Assembly: GCA_011800805.1 (NCBI GenBank)
Contig: MPNW01000002.1
Coordinates: 76,460 to 140,459, forward strand
Length of the DNA stretch: 64,000 nucleotides
From: Hirudo medicinalis
Taxonomy: Eukaryota > Annelida > Clitellata > Hirudinida > Hirudinidae
Reading direction: 5' to 3'
A program made the translations under genes and the position numbers. This document shows positions 25,177-38,900 of this stretch, piece by piece. The first letter of the stretch is position 1. The number at the start of each line of letters is the position of its first letter. The notes under the pieces are model-generated. The model had not been told where the DNA came from. It did not search any database and saw only the letters and a program-made list of their open reading frames with translations.

Positions 25177-28100
25177 ATGGCAACAATGGAATTATCAAGA
25201 TTTAACAACTGTTCCTTCCCATCGATTAAGGACGGAATGGACAGCTACATGGATTGTCACTCTCCAATATTTCCAAACAGATCCAACTTCATCAGCCACT
25301 CCAATCAACTTGCAAGTCAAGTCTATGAAGAAGACAAAAATTCTTACCTGTCCGACAAGACACTCTTCTGCCAAAGTTAGTTTCAGCATCTTTCCAACAT
25401 TCAATATCTAATATTCAACATCCAATATTCAATATCTAAAATAGCAACAACATTTAAAATAATATACGGCAATAACAACAATATTTATGAATTTCATTAA
25501 AAATCTCATGTCGATAATACAAGAGCCAATCAATCACTGTGTAAATTTAGGAAGAGTTCCAATGAAAATACGGAACTTTTATTAAATGCAATACCTTGCC
25601 AATGAAAACAGTCAAACATTTATTAGAGTTCTGCAAACTTTGACATAAACTTGAACATATTTAAATCAACTCTTATTAGTTAATAATATTATCAAAATTA
25701 ATAAATACAAAAAATGAATTATTAATATTGTTTCTTCGGAGGATATGATGGATGATGTCGGTGATGACTGATGATGAAATCTTACCATCTTTCGCCCGAA
25801 TCAGAATCTTACTCACTCAAACAAAATGATGATGATGATGTCGGTGATGATAATGGTAGTAATAATAGTAATGTTTACTATTTTTTTTGTATATTTAATA
25901 GGTTATTATTATTCATTATTCAGCCTGTTATTTCTAAAGCATGAAATTGTACATTAAAATGTCAACATTGTGATAATGATATTCTTCTGCTGTCAACGGA
26001 CATTTAAACGATTTCTTTAAAAATCCAAGTTTCTTTCCTTAAAAGATAGAAAGGTGGAAACACTCCGCTATCCGGTAATTTTGTTTGTCGCCTTGGTAAC
26101 GGAATTGTTTTGATCGAGGAAGTGACATGAACCACGCGTTGAGACTTCCAAACATTGACGGAGATTTACGTGAAGAACAAAGAAGATGAAACTTTTACGA
26201 CCAACCTGTGTTTATTTCCTCAACTTGAGCAGACTTCACATCTTCGAGGCGAATTGATGTTTCGCTGTTGATGATGGAAATGGAAAATTTTAAAATCATT
26301 TAATGCCATATTTGTCTAAAATAATAGTTCAGGTTATTTTGTGATTACTTTATCTATTTCATTAATTAACTACTGTAATAATTAGCTAATATTAATTAGT
26401 TAATATACCGGCATAATTAACATAACTAATTCATTAAGTAATTTCCCATAATTCGCCAATTACCAAAAATATGCACGTGATTACATTCGCACGACTGCTT
26501 TATGAGGTATAATTTAAAATCTTATCTGCCAAAGAAAATATCAACACGAGAATTGCGAAGATTCAAAATTAAATTTTCGACGTGCCCAGAATAAAAAAGA
26601 CTTTGCGATGAAAATATTGGATGTATTATTATTTTTGTTTCATAAATTTTTAATTGCCGCCAAATCACTCGTCAGTCAATGTTCTAATCGAGTTAATACT
26701 TCTGATATTTATCTCTTAATTCCATGCTTTTGAAGTCGCGTGCCACAGAATGACCTTTGACCTTTTGGTTATGTTCCAGGCAACTTATAAGTCCTTCCCC
26801 GACTGATTTTATTGAACAACGAAATTTATGGCGTTCTTTGAACGGCGCCTTGGAATTACTTTCTCATGAAGAAGCAAGGAGGAATATTTCTTCTGGCTTC
26901 ATGGAAACATTAAGAAACATCACACATTTAAGCATCGTACATTTTCAAACACATTCGGTTAATTAATCATTGTTTTCAATAATGCTTGTTCATTCATTAA
27001 TGCCACAATTGCTTCTGCAAACGACAGCATTCAGCTTCAACTTCCTAAATCCAAACAAAACATTGTGACTTTGACAACTTAAATTTCGAAATTTGTTATC
27101 CTCCCAAATAAATAAATAAATAATGAACTGCTGTTCATTTATCATTAATTTATCTTTGCAATATTTAAAGTATTAGAATCACTCGTAATGCCCTTTATTT
27201 TACGATGAAGAATATTTTGGCATGGTTGGCAATGTTATCTTTTATCTAATTTGGTTTTTTACGATAAAAAGAAGACAGATTTTCATTGAAAGTCCCACTT
27301 AAACGGATGCTTTATTTGGAGTTAATTCTTTATCGTTCCTAAGTCCGATTGGGCGCCAATTGCCAGACTCCGTTGTACATCAAATCATTAACATGTTGCC
27401 TGAAATTCTCAAAAACTTTCTCAAAACTTCGATATGAATCGAGACAAGTTAATTATGTTTTATGTGATTGAAATCAAACAAACAACGCGCTGCGTCTCGA
27501 TACGAATTAGCTTCGTTTACAAAGAAAATTAAGAAACATTTTTTAATGTTGAGAATAAATGCAGCTTCTAGGAATTTTATCGCGTCTGCCCAGCGAAATG
27601 TTGATGAAAAAGTATTCGTGACACGTGACAGTGGCATCGGGAGTGATTGGAGCAGTTGTTCTGCTAACTGTCATCCACATCCAACTCACCATAAAAACCT
27701 CTCGAATTGGGTCACATTTCCGGCATTTCCATGAGGAAAGGTGCCAACAACTTCTGAGGTGGAATTCCACGGCGATAAATTACGCGTTCATCACGAGCAA
27801 CGCGCATTGGTTCGGAAAAATTTATTTCCCTTATCATAGCCGCAGACAACTTGTATCACTTCGTTCAGAATTCTTTGTTTTGGTTTCATTTCCAATTTGA
27901 GTTTTAAGTCAAATGAAAATCATTATTTGTTAAATCAAAAAAAAATGGTTTATCATTTATGTTCAAAGTGTTCCAATGAATGTTCCACTAAATAAATAAA
28001 TAGTTAAATGGACCATCAAAAGTTACATGCATTTGTAGGTAGTTGGCGATGTGCCACAAAACAAAACAGTGAAAATCCGAATCAACCTTCCAAGTTGAAA

Positions 28101-29757
28101 TCATCACCTTGGCTTCAATGTGCCAGTTGCGGGGGTTCGGTTGAGGACTTCAAAGTTCTTCGACATCCCGACCATCCACTCTGCATCAAGTGCAGTCGAA
28201 CGAAAACAAACGAGGCTTCATCGAAAGTTTCAAAATCAAAAAATTCCTCCAAGACTTTCAACTCAGCACATCAGCTTACATCATCTCAAGTTGACGTCTT
28301 GGGAAGCCATAAAAAAGGCGTCAAGGTGAATGATGTTATTATTAATTAATATTAACTTCGATCAAGTTATAAACGTAAGATTTTAATATTGAAATCTCCT
28401 TAAAAGGGAGGTTCAACACGGAAGAAAGGCAGCATCTGCAGCAACTGTGGAAGTTCCTCGAGCACTCTTTGGAGAAGAAACATGGCAGGAGAAACAGTTT
28501 GCAATGCATGCGGACTTTACCACAAACTCCACGGTGTTAGTCCACCTTTTGTGAGCAAATTATTATGTTTCAAATTCATTCATTTCCAAGAATTTTAAAT
28601 TTAGATCAACAGGCCTATGACGATGCGTAAGGATGCAATCCAAACTAGAAAAAGGAAACCGAAAGTAATTAAAAACACTCCCAAAAATCCATGCGAAAGT
28701 AAGACAATACCGATTTTCTTTAATATAATTGCTTTATAATTAATCTATATAAATCGCACAAATTACAGGCAAAACGTCGTCTAATGCTGCGAAGTTGGAC
28801 ATTGGTTGCAGTTTTCAAGCAACAAAAGAAAAGTCAAGAAAACTTCTGAAGTCTTCAACTGTTGTTTGTGATTCTTATTATCCCGATACAGCAAGAGATG
28901 CTGCCTGTTACTTTCCAAGCGACAAAAATGATTTGAGTGGTCAGCAGTTTTCCTCCAACATCCAATTCTCTCCAATGACTAACCTCCTACAACAAACCTC
29001 TGCTTTTCAGTGCAGGACCAGTCCTTCAACGTTTAATAACTACTATGAAGCCAACTTTAATTACAAAAGTTCCAAATATTCTGGCGGATTCATCGTAGGA
29101 GCGGGTTCTGCCAGTGGTATTTATCTGGGTCCGCAATGGACAAACCACCAACCATTTGAATGCGTCGAATTAAACGCCCCGCCCAAGTTCGAAGGGTATT
29201 TTCAAAATTCCTTCATGGGTCAGAACCCACAGTCCGAATTTGTCCCTCTCGCCGATTATTCGACGACGTCTTGGAGTCGCCACAACAAATTTTACGACCT
29301 CCCATTCTGTGGAGACTCATTTACCCCGACAACAAAAGCATCGATCTTCAACATTCCAACCAATCCACTTCCCTTCGTTTCATCCTCTTGCTGTCCAAAC
29401 TACAATGGCGACTTTGAGACTTCACTGGAGGATCTATACAGGGGACGAGGTTTAAAAGTTAATAACGACGACGACAAAATGTCTTCGCCTCTCTGCAGAC
29501 AATTTGAATCGAAAATCTGCTCTCAGGGAATCGATTATTCTGGTTGTTCGAGCGAGGAGCACTCGAGAAGCGATGAGTTTTTCGAGACCAGAGGAGAGCT
29601 TTATTGCGATTCGAGCAAGATTCTTAACAACAGCAACCCGAAGGTAGACAAAACCTCGATGCAGTCTGATCTTCCCCTTTACGGAGTTGCTTCCATCCCG
29701 ATGGCGATACCAGTCACATCTGACGCCTCCAGCCTTATTTTTAGAGCTGCCACATAA
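25177..29757 (+). CDS. GATA: GATA-type zinc finger transcription factor
   Basis: Nuclear DNA-binding regulator. Five exons join in phase: 25177-25375, 28039-28325, 28407-28550, 28605-28698 and 28769-29757, about 570 residues. Residues 94-118 form an N-terminal CX2CX17CX2C finger that has lost the usual WRR core (it reads [17 protein letters not shown]). Residues 173-197 form a canonical C-terminal finger, CSNC...TLWRRN...CNAC, followed by GLYHKLHGV and the basic tail [18 protein letters not shown] that contacts DNA. The long last exon is Ser/Tyr/Phe-rich, as in activation domains. The join from exon 1 over a 2.7-kb intron is inferred from phase and donor (CCAAA/gttagt); an alternative start at ATG 28008 is possible. 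Exons 2-5 are firm. Small-intron architecture matches the neighbouring genes. Confidence 0.88.
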
Positions 29758-30638
29758 AATAGGATAATTTGTAATAAATGATTAATTTTATGTGATGAAG
29801 TTTTATTACATCTCGTTGGAGCTGAATTATGAATGATTATTCACCATACTATTTATTTGTAACCATTGTGTCTATATTCTGTGCAAAGGACATACAAGAT
29901 ATGGATGAAGTGCATGAAGGCGATTCTAGAACATTCATTCTTCGTGAATTCCATGCAAGTTTTAACGTACTATTACGCTAATATTTGATGCAACATAATA
30001 AAAGACTTAAAATTCTTTTGCATTTTGTCGCTGTGTTTCATGCATCTCCTGCCATCTAACGATTATTTAAGAATAAAATTTCTTTAAATAAACACGAGAA
30101 TCCTTCGTTCGCAATTAATGCGTGACGTTGTTATAAACAATAATAGCTGAAAAATCTTGAATGTGAAGACAAATCTTGAATGTGAATACAAATCTTGAAT
30201 GTGAAGACAAATCTTGAATGTGAATACAAATCTTGAATGTGATGACAGCGAAAGATCAAAAGAAGCGTCACGTTGTGGTCATGTTTGCATGGAGACTTCT
30301 AACCACTTGCTCACTTGACAATCATAATAGTTATTCCAGTAATGGTTAACAATGAAGTTCTTTTCCATTGGTTTGATGGTTATGCATTATTCATATACCT
30401 GTTCTTTATTATTCATGAGATTAAAGGCGCAGGCGGAGAAGAGAGCTTAGAACATTGTGAACGCTAGCAGTCATTGGATTAACTTCATCATGTTCATCCT
30501 ATTCAAGGTCAGATTTATTTCCCCTCTGAGACTAATACAAGGCGTAATTTCTTGTAAATTATGAGCACAGGGTAAGCAGTAATATCAGGCGATGATTTCT
30601 TGTTCTTTCCAAAACTTGCTGAGATCTCAACTTCTGCC
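29758..30638. other. Spacer between GATA and PKA genes
   Basis: Contains the GATA 3' end (AATAAA-like motifs near 29770 and 30000), a 19-bp tandem repeat, and the PKA 5' region. An ATTGG (inverted CCAAT) occurs near 30475, about 160 bases upstream of the PKA start. No gene was seen. Confidence 0.4.
30153..30247. repeat. 19-bp tandem repeat, five copies in a dimeric pattern
   Basis: Unit AATCTTGAATGTGAAGACA alternates with a variant ending GAATACA; the fifth ends GATGACA. Five units fill 95 bases exactly, about 390 bases upstream of the PKA start codon. Confidence 0.95.
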
Positions 30639-33600
30639 ATGACCGACATCATTGGAAAACTTCTTCGTCAGAAATCGAGAAGCAAATCCTTCAAGAACTT
30701 ACATCCTGGAAACTCCGAGCATGATTCCAACTGTGAGTGATGATTCGTATTTACCACATTATTCCAAATTTTAAAAAACCATTTGAACCATTAAATGTCA
30801 CCAAAATCACATAGGAATCGTCACTAATTTCACAACCGTCACCGTCGTCGTCGTCATCATCACCAATTTCATCACCGCCATTGTCGTCGTCATCATCATC
30901 ACCACCTTCACCATCACTATCATAATAGGCGTCGTCATCGTCGTCATCACCATCATCATCATCGCAGTTATCGACGTTCCACGAAAGAATAGAAACGACA
31001 AATTGAATGATAAGTTGGTCGTATTAGCAAGTATAATTTCTGATTAATTGAAGCAGGTTCTTTTTCAGCCAATAAAATTTCATTAGCACGCAGTCAGCAC
31101 ATTCCCTTCGACATCAAGAAATTTTAAACCATCGATTAAATTTATTTTCGAAAGCAGCAGCTAATTAATTTCTTTTCGAGGTGGATGAATCTCAATGATG
31201 AATGATTTCAAATTTATTATCAGCGTTTCAATCTAAATAAAACCGTTTTCATTTTATGTCGTTTAAATGTCTTCAAAGAACTGATGATGATGAATAACAA
31301 TAATAATAATTCCATCTTTATAATCATGAAATATTTTATCATCATAGACAGACTCATCCTTCAGCAAAGCAAGGAGGACTTTGAAAAATTATGGCACAAA
31401 CCACCCAAAGTAAGCGTGCAATTTAAACTAATTAATGCTATAAGGATTGGCACAAAATAAGCATCCAATCACTGAAAAACTAGGAGAGACATAGTGTTGG
31501 CAGCCAACAGAAAGATTCGTAAGCAATGAGAAGTTAATTTATTCACCATTAATTGGCTTTCTAAACTTTAATTGAACCAATAACATCATACATCCCACCA
31601 ATCGCCACGTGACTGAGCAGCTATCGACTAATTACCTAAAAATTAAGTTTAATGAATTCACAACAACAGCAACATTAATGATAATGATGATAATAATAAT
31701 AATTGGAACCGTTCGTGGCCATCTCGAGATTTATATTTTGTTTGGTCGTTTTATGGTCGAGGAAATAATGGTTTAGAAACAAATATTAACAACCATGGAT
31801 ACTAAAAAATAATTTGCCATGTTTTCCCGTGTCTTGCGATCATTACAATTTTCATTTTGACTTATTTCATGATCTTTTTAATGGTGCTGTAAACCTTTAG
31901 GTTTTCATTTTTGTTTAGCTTCCGTTGACGATATCAACGCAAGATTTTCAAAAGCTTTCAACGAGTGTGATTGATGGGTTTCAATTTGTTAAAAAAAAAC
32001 AAATAAAACAATATCATTTTTTAAATTATAAATATTAAAAAAATTAATGAGATCACATATCGAGAATATGATTTCAATTCCGATGATGCATTGAAAAGAT
32101 CCTCCTCCTTCCAAATATTCTTCACCTCCTGTCATCTCTCCATCCATCAGTTCTTATCATTGGAGCTGCAGAAGGCTTCTTCCACCTACATGAGACCAGA
32201 AACATCTGCGAACTTTTCTCCAAACATCCGGGTTTAACGAGAGTTTGTTTTCTAGGAAGGAATTAAAATAAACAGCCAGTAGTCATTGGAAGGAGCAAAC
32301 TTTGTGAACATTTGTGAATATTTTAAATAATGACTTTTTTTATACTTACAATTTGTCTTAAATAAGCCACTAAGCCCTTAGGCATCGCCTTTAAAAATCA
32401 AAATTGAGATCTAATTCCGCATTGTTTGACTACCAGTCGGACTGCGACTTTCTGTTGAGCAGAACAAATCGATTAAATGCTTTATGGCTGAGTCGCAATT
32501 TAAATGTATTAAATATGTGTGCATGTAACCAAATAAACTGACTTGGTCAAAAAATGAAACTACTATTAGTAGTATTAACTATTATTACCTTACAATCATG
32601 AATCCAAATCCATATTAGGAATTACCAGATCAGCTGAGAATTATTCGAAGAAACTTTTTAATAACTCATCTTTATGGGTTAAGTAAAGTTTTTCCAATTC
32701 AGTGTTAGTTTTCCACCTTTTTACGACAATGCTGGTCAGTTCGAAAGATTGATTTGCAACGATAAAATTAGACTGGCTTATACGATCATTGTAAATCCAT
32801 AAAGATGTCTTTGACATTACGTCAACAATCTCAGAATACCGCCGTGTTAGAAGATTTTGACCGCATTAAGACCATTGGTACTGGTTCATTTGGGAGGGTG
32901 ATGCTGGTCCAGAAGATCGATGACGATACCTATCATGCTATGAAGATTCTTGACAAGCAAAAGGTTTTGGATTACAAATTGTTTGTTGAAAATCAATGAT
33001 ATGCAGAATGTCTCGTCAGATTGTTAAAATGAAACAAATCGAACACACCCTCTGCGAGAAGCGCATCCTCAGCTGCATTTCTTTTCCTCTCATCGTCAAC
33101 CTCGACTACTCCTTCAAAGTCGTCATTATTTTATCTAACTCTAAATATAAAATAGGCATGAATTTTTCGATAACTAATTAAAGGATAACTCTTACTTGTA
33201 CATGGTGCTCGAGTTTGTCAACGGAGGAGAGATGTTTTCTCATCTCAGAAAAAATGGTCGCTTTAGGTTCAAATTAATTCTTTTAATCGATGATTTATTA
33301 TTTCTTAATGAATTTATTCAATTAGCGAGGAACAGTCAAAGTTTTACGGATGTCAGATAGTTCTTGTGCTCGAGTATCTTCATAACCTCGATATTATATA
33401 TAGAGATCTGAAACCAGAGAATTTACTCATTGATAAAAGCGGATATTTGAAGGTAAGTTTTTCATCCATCGACATTTCAATCTATGCCAAGATTATTATT
33501 TTTGACAGTTCACGGATTTCGGATTTGCTAAGCTAGTAAAATCAAGAACTTACACTCTTTGTGGCACACCGGAGTATCTGGCTCCAGAAATAATTCAAAA

Positions 33601-35651
33601 TAAAGTTAAGTATTTCACTTCAATTAATAAGCCATTTGATTTTTCTTTGATCGCTTAAAGTCGCTCATAAATTAGAATTTATTTCTTGTTAGAATTGCTT
33701 AACACTGTTAACTCCCACTCGAAAAAATTGTCACTTCACTAAGTCTAGCATGTGTATCTCAAGCTCTACAAATTAACACACATTCCATAAATTTCCGAGC
33801 AACAAAGCACCGCCTTCCCTGAAAATCACATACATGTGTACAAGAAATCACATGTATAAAAAAATTCAAAAAGGAATTCATTAAAAATTTGTTTTAGGGA
33901 TACAACAAATCTGTTGATTGGTGGGCTTTCGGAGTTCTTCTCTACGAAATGATATCAGGATATCCACCGTTTTTTGCTGATAATCCAATTCAGATCTACG
34001 AAAAGATAGTTGCTGGAAAGGTAGATATTTTAATTTAAATCACTTTTTGTTGTCCTCAATAATAAATGTAAATATAGTTCGTTTATATAGCGCTCCTTCC
34101 CAGTGCGGATTTAGGGGGAGGTAGGGTAGGGCCATGCCCCATCCCGTGATTTTTAAAATCTAAGAAACAATAAATTAAATCTTTTTTAATTTACATTTAT
34201 TTTATTTTATTTCAATAATTTACGACTTTAGACGAAAATATTAGTAGCAGCTCCCCCTAAATCATGCTTCTGCTTCAGTGTCACTGCTACAAGTGTGCGG
34301 TCCCCCGCCAAGGTGTTCTAGATCCGCCCCTACTCCTTCCCAAGGGCGCTTGTGGCAATTCAAGCTGAGTTTCGAATATGGCCCATTATGACTGTTGCCA
34401 GTATCGCCATAAGCAGGAAGACAACCCTATGAACTAATTTCTATTCAATACATCATGTTTCTCTAATCTGCATCGCTTAATTAAGAATGTTAATTCACTG
34501 GTGAAAAACTTTGGTAACCGTCAATATTCCTAACCCTGGAAAACCGCGGAAAAATTATAAAAAATTTGCTCCCCTCGAGTTGGCTTTTGCCAGGTACCCT
34601 TGATTGGCACAATATAAACGCATATACCTTGACTGTAAGTAGGGCCGCCGAAAGATGGTGGGGGGGGGAGTGGCCAGAGGCCCGGTAATTTTTTCGGGCC
34701 CGCCCAGGTTTTAAAATATAAAATCAATTACGATCATGACCTATTTTTGCCTTTCCATTATGAAATTGACATAACTGTGCCTGGGGGCCACAAATTATCT
34801 CATATCTGTCGGTGGCCCTGACTGTAAATGATTCTACGACTTGGATCGGTTGTTGGAGAAGTGACAGGCAAAATCCAACTCACTGGCAACGACTTTTGTC
34901 AGTTCTACAGAGATTTCCAGGGCCATGAGGTAGTGTTAGGGTTAGGGATAGAGCTAGGTACCAAAATTCGCTGCCTGTGAGTTGGCTTTTGCGTCACTTG
35001 GCCAACAATCACTTGGAAAATCCGATAAATTTACATTAACAAGGTCAGGTTTTCTCCGAACGTGTCTGGTGAACCAAAGGATTTGATCAAGCACCTTCTT
35101 CAGGTTGATGTCACAAATCGATTTGGAAACCTGAAAAACGGGGTCCAAGACGTTAAGCAGCACAAGTGGTTTGCAGATGTTGATTGGATGGCAATCTACG
35201 AGAAAAAAGTGTATCTTTTATTTACATTCTCTTGTTAAATATTCTCATGTAAATCAATCGAATCACTTTTCCCTCATTCATGTTTAATACTACATTCCAT
35301 TCCATGCAAATGCTTAAAAACTTTCCTCGTCAAGGAAAGCTACTCTTAATATCGTAGTGGTCTTGAGGTTCTGTTTGAACTTAAGCAATAACTTATGCCA
35401 CTGCGATCAAACTCGGGATCATTATCATTATCATTGCCACCAACAAAAGCAACAGTAAATATTCGAATTGGAGATTATCACTATCGGTTATCTATTCAAT
35501 TATTCGGATTACTTGAATTGTTTAGGTACCGGCCTCTTTTATGCCCCCGGAAAGAGATGATGGCGACCCAAGCAACTTCGACGATTACGAAGAGGAACCT
35601 CTTCGTATATCCATGAGTGAAAAATTCGCAGCGGAATTTGCCGAATTCTAG
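30639..35651 (+). CDS. PRKAC: cAMP-dependent protein kinase catalytic subunit (PKA-C)
   Basis: Ser/Thr kinase of the AGC group, held inactive by regulatory subunits until cAMP binds. Ten exons join in phase: 30639-30732, 31348-31409, 32835-32963, 33020-33118, 33184-33266, 33326-33452, 33509-33604, 33898-34020, 35044-35208, 35526-35651; 367 residues. Seen in order: A-helix [13 protein letters not shown], glycine loop GTGSFG (67-72), Lys89 in [23 protein letters not shown] (201-203), activation loop [14 protein letters not shown] with Thr214 matching Thr197 of mammalian [27 protein letters not shown], and the C-tail [16 protein letters not shown] ending FAEF (hydrophobic motif). All catalytic residues are present. 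The N-terminus ([19 protein letters not shown]) is basic and lacks Gly2, so no N-myristoylation. An ATG at 32805 looks like a start but lies in the intron before exon 3. Exon 4 to 5 intron is 65 nt. Confidence 0.95.
34070..34437 (-). repeat. tRNA-derived SINE, copy 2, interrupted by a small hAT element
   Basis: Read on the minus strand from about 34437, it shows GGTTGTCTTCCTGC, TTCGAAACTCAGC and CAAGCGCCCTTGGGAAGGAG as in copy 1, and the tail GGAGCGCTATATAAACG beyond the insertion. It sits in the PKA intron between exons 8 and 9. Confidence 0.7.
34102..34332. mobile_element. Non-autonomous hAT element inside a SINE
   Basis: 231 bp bounded by AGTGCGGATTTAGG and the inverse of TAGGGGCGGATCTAG, typical of hAT inverted ends. 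It is flanked by a perfect direct repeat CTCCTTCCC (34093-34101 and 34333-34341), consistent with the 8-bp hAT target duplication. The SINE sequence continues on both sides. No coding capacity. Confidence 0.8.
34640..34820. mobile_element. hAT-like MITE of the CAGGGCCGCCGA family, copy a
   Basis: Starts TAGGGCCGCCGAAAG and ends with the inverse, GGTGGCCCTG. Flanked by ACTGTAAG (632-639 of the 34-kb block) and ACTGTAAA (821-828), an 8-bp target duplication with one mismatch. Lies in the PKA intron before exon 9. Related to 40625-40745 and 53577-53686. Confidence 0.75.
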
Positions 35652-35943
35652 CCAAGAATGCGCTTCCAGACCGCACCTTCCAAGTGCAAATTTGATCAAA
35701 ATCTAATCGTTGATTACTATTTAAAATCAAGCCATTACCAAAATTAACCAAATTGCAATTATCAGTGTTCAGTCATGTGCAAGAATTCAAAAATATTTGA
35801 AATCGACGGCCTGTGTGTTCCTTTTATCCCGATAACACTTAAATATGCTGCTGGCCCCAACAATAACAAACAAGTAAGAGAATGATTTGCATTTATAAAA
35901 AATTTAACCAGAACTCAATTGAAAGTGTCAACATTTTGAGATG

Positions 35944-38900
35944 TCACGATCTTATTGGAGCCTTGTTCTTCCTGTAGAACCTTAGGTCAGAAGGGTCAAA
36001 ACCTTGCTCAGAAGCTCCGAAGCAAGCCCAACAAGGGGTTGGAGCTGCATAATCCAATGAGCTAAATGTTTTGGCTCCCTGACTTAAAGTAAACTCATTA
36101 TTAAGATGGTGAAAGCGATCATAATCAATCCAGGTGTGCCAGATTCCATCAATAAGAAACTGCATAAAGATAAAAATTGTTTAGCTGACTTTTAAATTCA
36201 ATATTACTTATCAGCAAAGTAATGCCTCCATTGCCTGATGAAAATTGCAAACCTTTTTGTGGGCTATTAAGAGGCAGTTTGAGTGAGCATGTTCAGATGC
36301 AATTTCATAATCATCCAACTGCTCCACAAGAAGCTTCACAAACTGGACAACTTCCTCATGCCATGGAACATTCTCCATTGTCATATTTTTGCTGGATTTG
36401 TTGTCTCCACAGTATGTAACTCCCTGCATTTAAGTATTGTTATTGATAAACAAAGTCAAATCAAAACTACAGCAGACATCCGTCCAATAACAACCTTAAC
36501 TTCAATAAAATCAGGATTTCCAATGTAAACAAGCTTGGAGTAATCTTCAATATCAGCAGTATTATATCCTTTGACCAAGGTCAACCTGTACACAGTTCTC
36601 TGTCCCTAAAATTTAATTTCATTCAAAGATGTTTCCCATTGATGTAAGATTTTAAATCTCAACATATACATTGGAGTTGTCTAAGACTTCTAAGTTATAA
36701 GAGGCATCATTCAAATTGTAATAAATTTTGACACGAATTGCTCGAATTGACCGCTTGAGCTTCCACAACCTTGTCACTGAGAGCTCGAAGACATTCAATG
36801 AATCTCTCCCAGAAGTCTTTGAAGAGAGGCCTGTCCACTTTTTTAAGATTTTCCTTGGTGCCAGCATCAACACTGACATACAACTGAGTAACAGGAATGA
36901 GATTCCTACAAAATTACATCCTAATTCAAAACAAAGTGGTCAGAAGTGGAGCTGAATGACCATTATTAATATGATCTCAGTTAAATTAAGTCATTTTAAC
37001 AATGAAAAGAAGTGAATTGTTGTAATTAATGAAGACATTTTGATATCATTTTATGTAATACATTCAAAATTGGCAAATGCTTTGTAAATTGAGCATCAAC
37101 ACAAAATCACTAGCAATAAAATGTTATATGGACAGCTAAACATCAAACCTGATTGATTCAGGAAATTGGGCATTTGTTACAAGGAAGCTTGAGATCTTGT
37201 TGTTGTGAAGAAGATTGAGATATTCATTTATCTTTGGGTACATGATGGGTTCACCAACCAATGACAAGGCACAATGTCTCGGCTTCAAACCTTCTTCAAA
37301 TCTGTCAGCCTTCACACCTGGTACTCCTGTCACCAACATTTGTAACAGCATTAGCTAACAATAATCAGCTTCTTTGCTTAGTAGTCACCTCTGAATTGCT
37401 TGATCATGTTTATGTGGTTGGAAAGAGCACCATCAAGTATCAGCTGAGGCTCATCCATCTTCCACCTCCATTCAGTTCCAACAGGATTTGTATGGTGCCT
37501 AACAATCACATCATCAAAAAATTACTGACAAATTATCTAAATTTAGCTTTTCAGATATGGCAGACCACCCAAACACTGGTTTTCATAAGATGCCAAGAAA
37601 CTGGTACCCACCTCCAACAGAAGACACATTTGTTAGCACAGGCAAGGCTTGGAGTTGTCTCCATGCATCTGTGACTTTCAATGCCATAAAATGTATGTTT
37701 GTAACATCCTCCCCTACCTCTCAGCATAGACTGCAACAAATGATCAGTTATAAGGATATTGTAAATATCCATAGAGAAATTCTAAAATCACAAATAAATC
37801 ATCTTCACAGCAACTCACTTTGGTCCATCTGCACAGCTTAACACCTGAATGACTTCCAATCAACTTGTAGCCTTGTTTTTCTAATGATTGCTTGACTGTG
37901 GGTGTAATCATTTCTGTGGGCTCCAATTTCTTCTTTGTCCTCAAAAAAGTCTAAAAATTTGTTGCAAATATATTTTTATAAATAATTAAACCTTAAAACA
38001 AACCTCTGATGTGTTTTTGAAAGGTTTTCCAAACATATCTCCTATGTCCTCTAAATCAAGCAATTCCTCAGACATGTTGCCATTCAGATTCTCATCTTCA
38101 TAATCATCATCATCATCTTCACAATAGCTATCATTTGAATCACTGGTACTTTCTTTCTTGGTTTGAGACTTTAATGGGAACATCAAGTTAGTGCATTTTG
38201 ACTGATGAGAATTGTATAACACAATTTGTATGCAAAGTATTTGAAAATTTTGATTTTTTACAATAAGAATGAATCATCACCCACACATGCACAATTATCA
38301 GAGCATTTTCCATGTGTATTGCTCTTCTTTGGAACTTCACCATTCTCAATAAAATTCTTGAAAATCTTCAGCCATTTTTGGAATGCAGAATCAATATCTA
38401 TAACACAAAATTGCATATTCATGGTTTGTAATTAGATTATGCAGTTACACATGCCTGGCAGTAAATACCTTTAAAATATTATTTAATTTAGAGTAAACGA
38501 AATTTATAAAGGTAATTCAATATTCAACACCAACTTTCTTTGTGATCATCTATTATGAAATTCTCCAAGACTCTTAGAGCTCCTAGCTCTTCAAGATCCT
38601 TGTCCAATTTCTTTCCAACCTGTCATTCAGTCATCCAAAATTTTACTTTTAAATATTGCAAACACAAATGTTACAAACCTCTGCAAAATGATCAGCATAA
38701 CATGAGTTCCCAAGGCTGATGACACTATAGGAAACATTGCGGAAGTGATTCCTAGAAACCCTGAAGTCAAGGACAAGGTCACTGACATGCCTGAAGAACC
38801 AATCACATCCTTCTGCAGGCTTTCCCCATGTATGGGTAGACACTATGAAGATGGACAGCACAGATATGCTGAACTAAATGCAACACATTGTTTAGAAAAA

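Noticed and set aside
27468..27900. Overlapping plus-strand frames with a hydrophobic stretch
   Set aside because: Inside the long GATA intron, without splice sites in agreement with the gene and without a recognisable domain.
32805..32999. ATG at 32805 as the PKA start
   Set aside because: The residues before NTAVLEDF come from intron sequence; upstream exons at 30639 and 31348 join in exact phase and supply the conserved A-helix.
34530..34727. Minus-strand frame in the PKA intron
   Set aside because: It lies mostly within a MITE and has no conserved motif.
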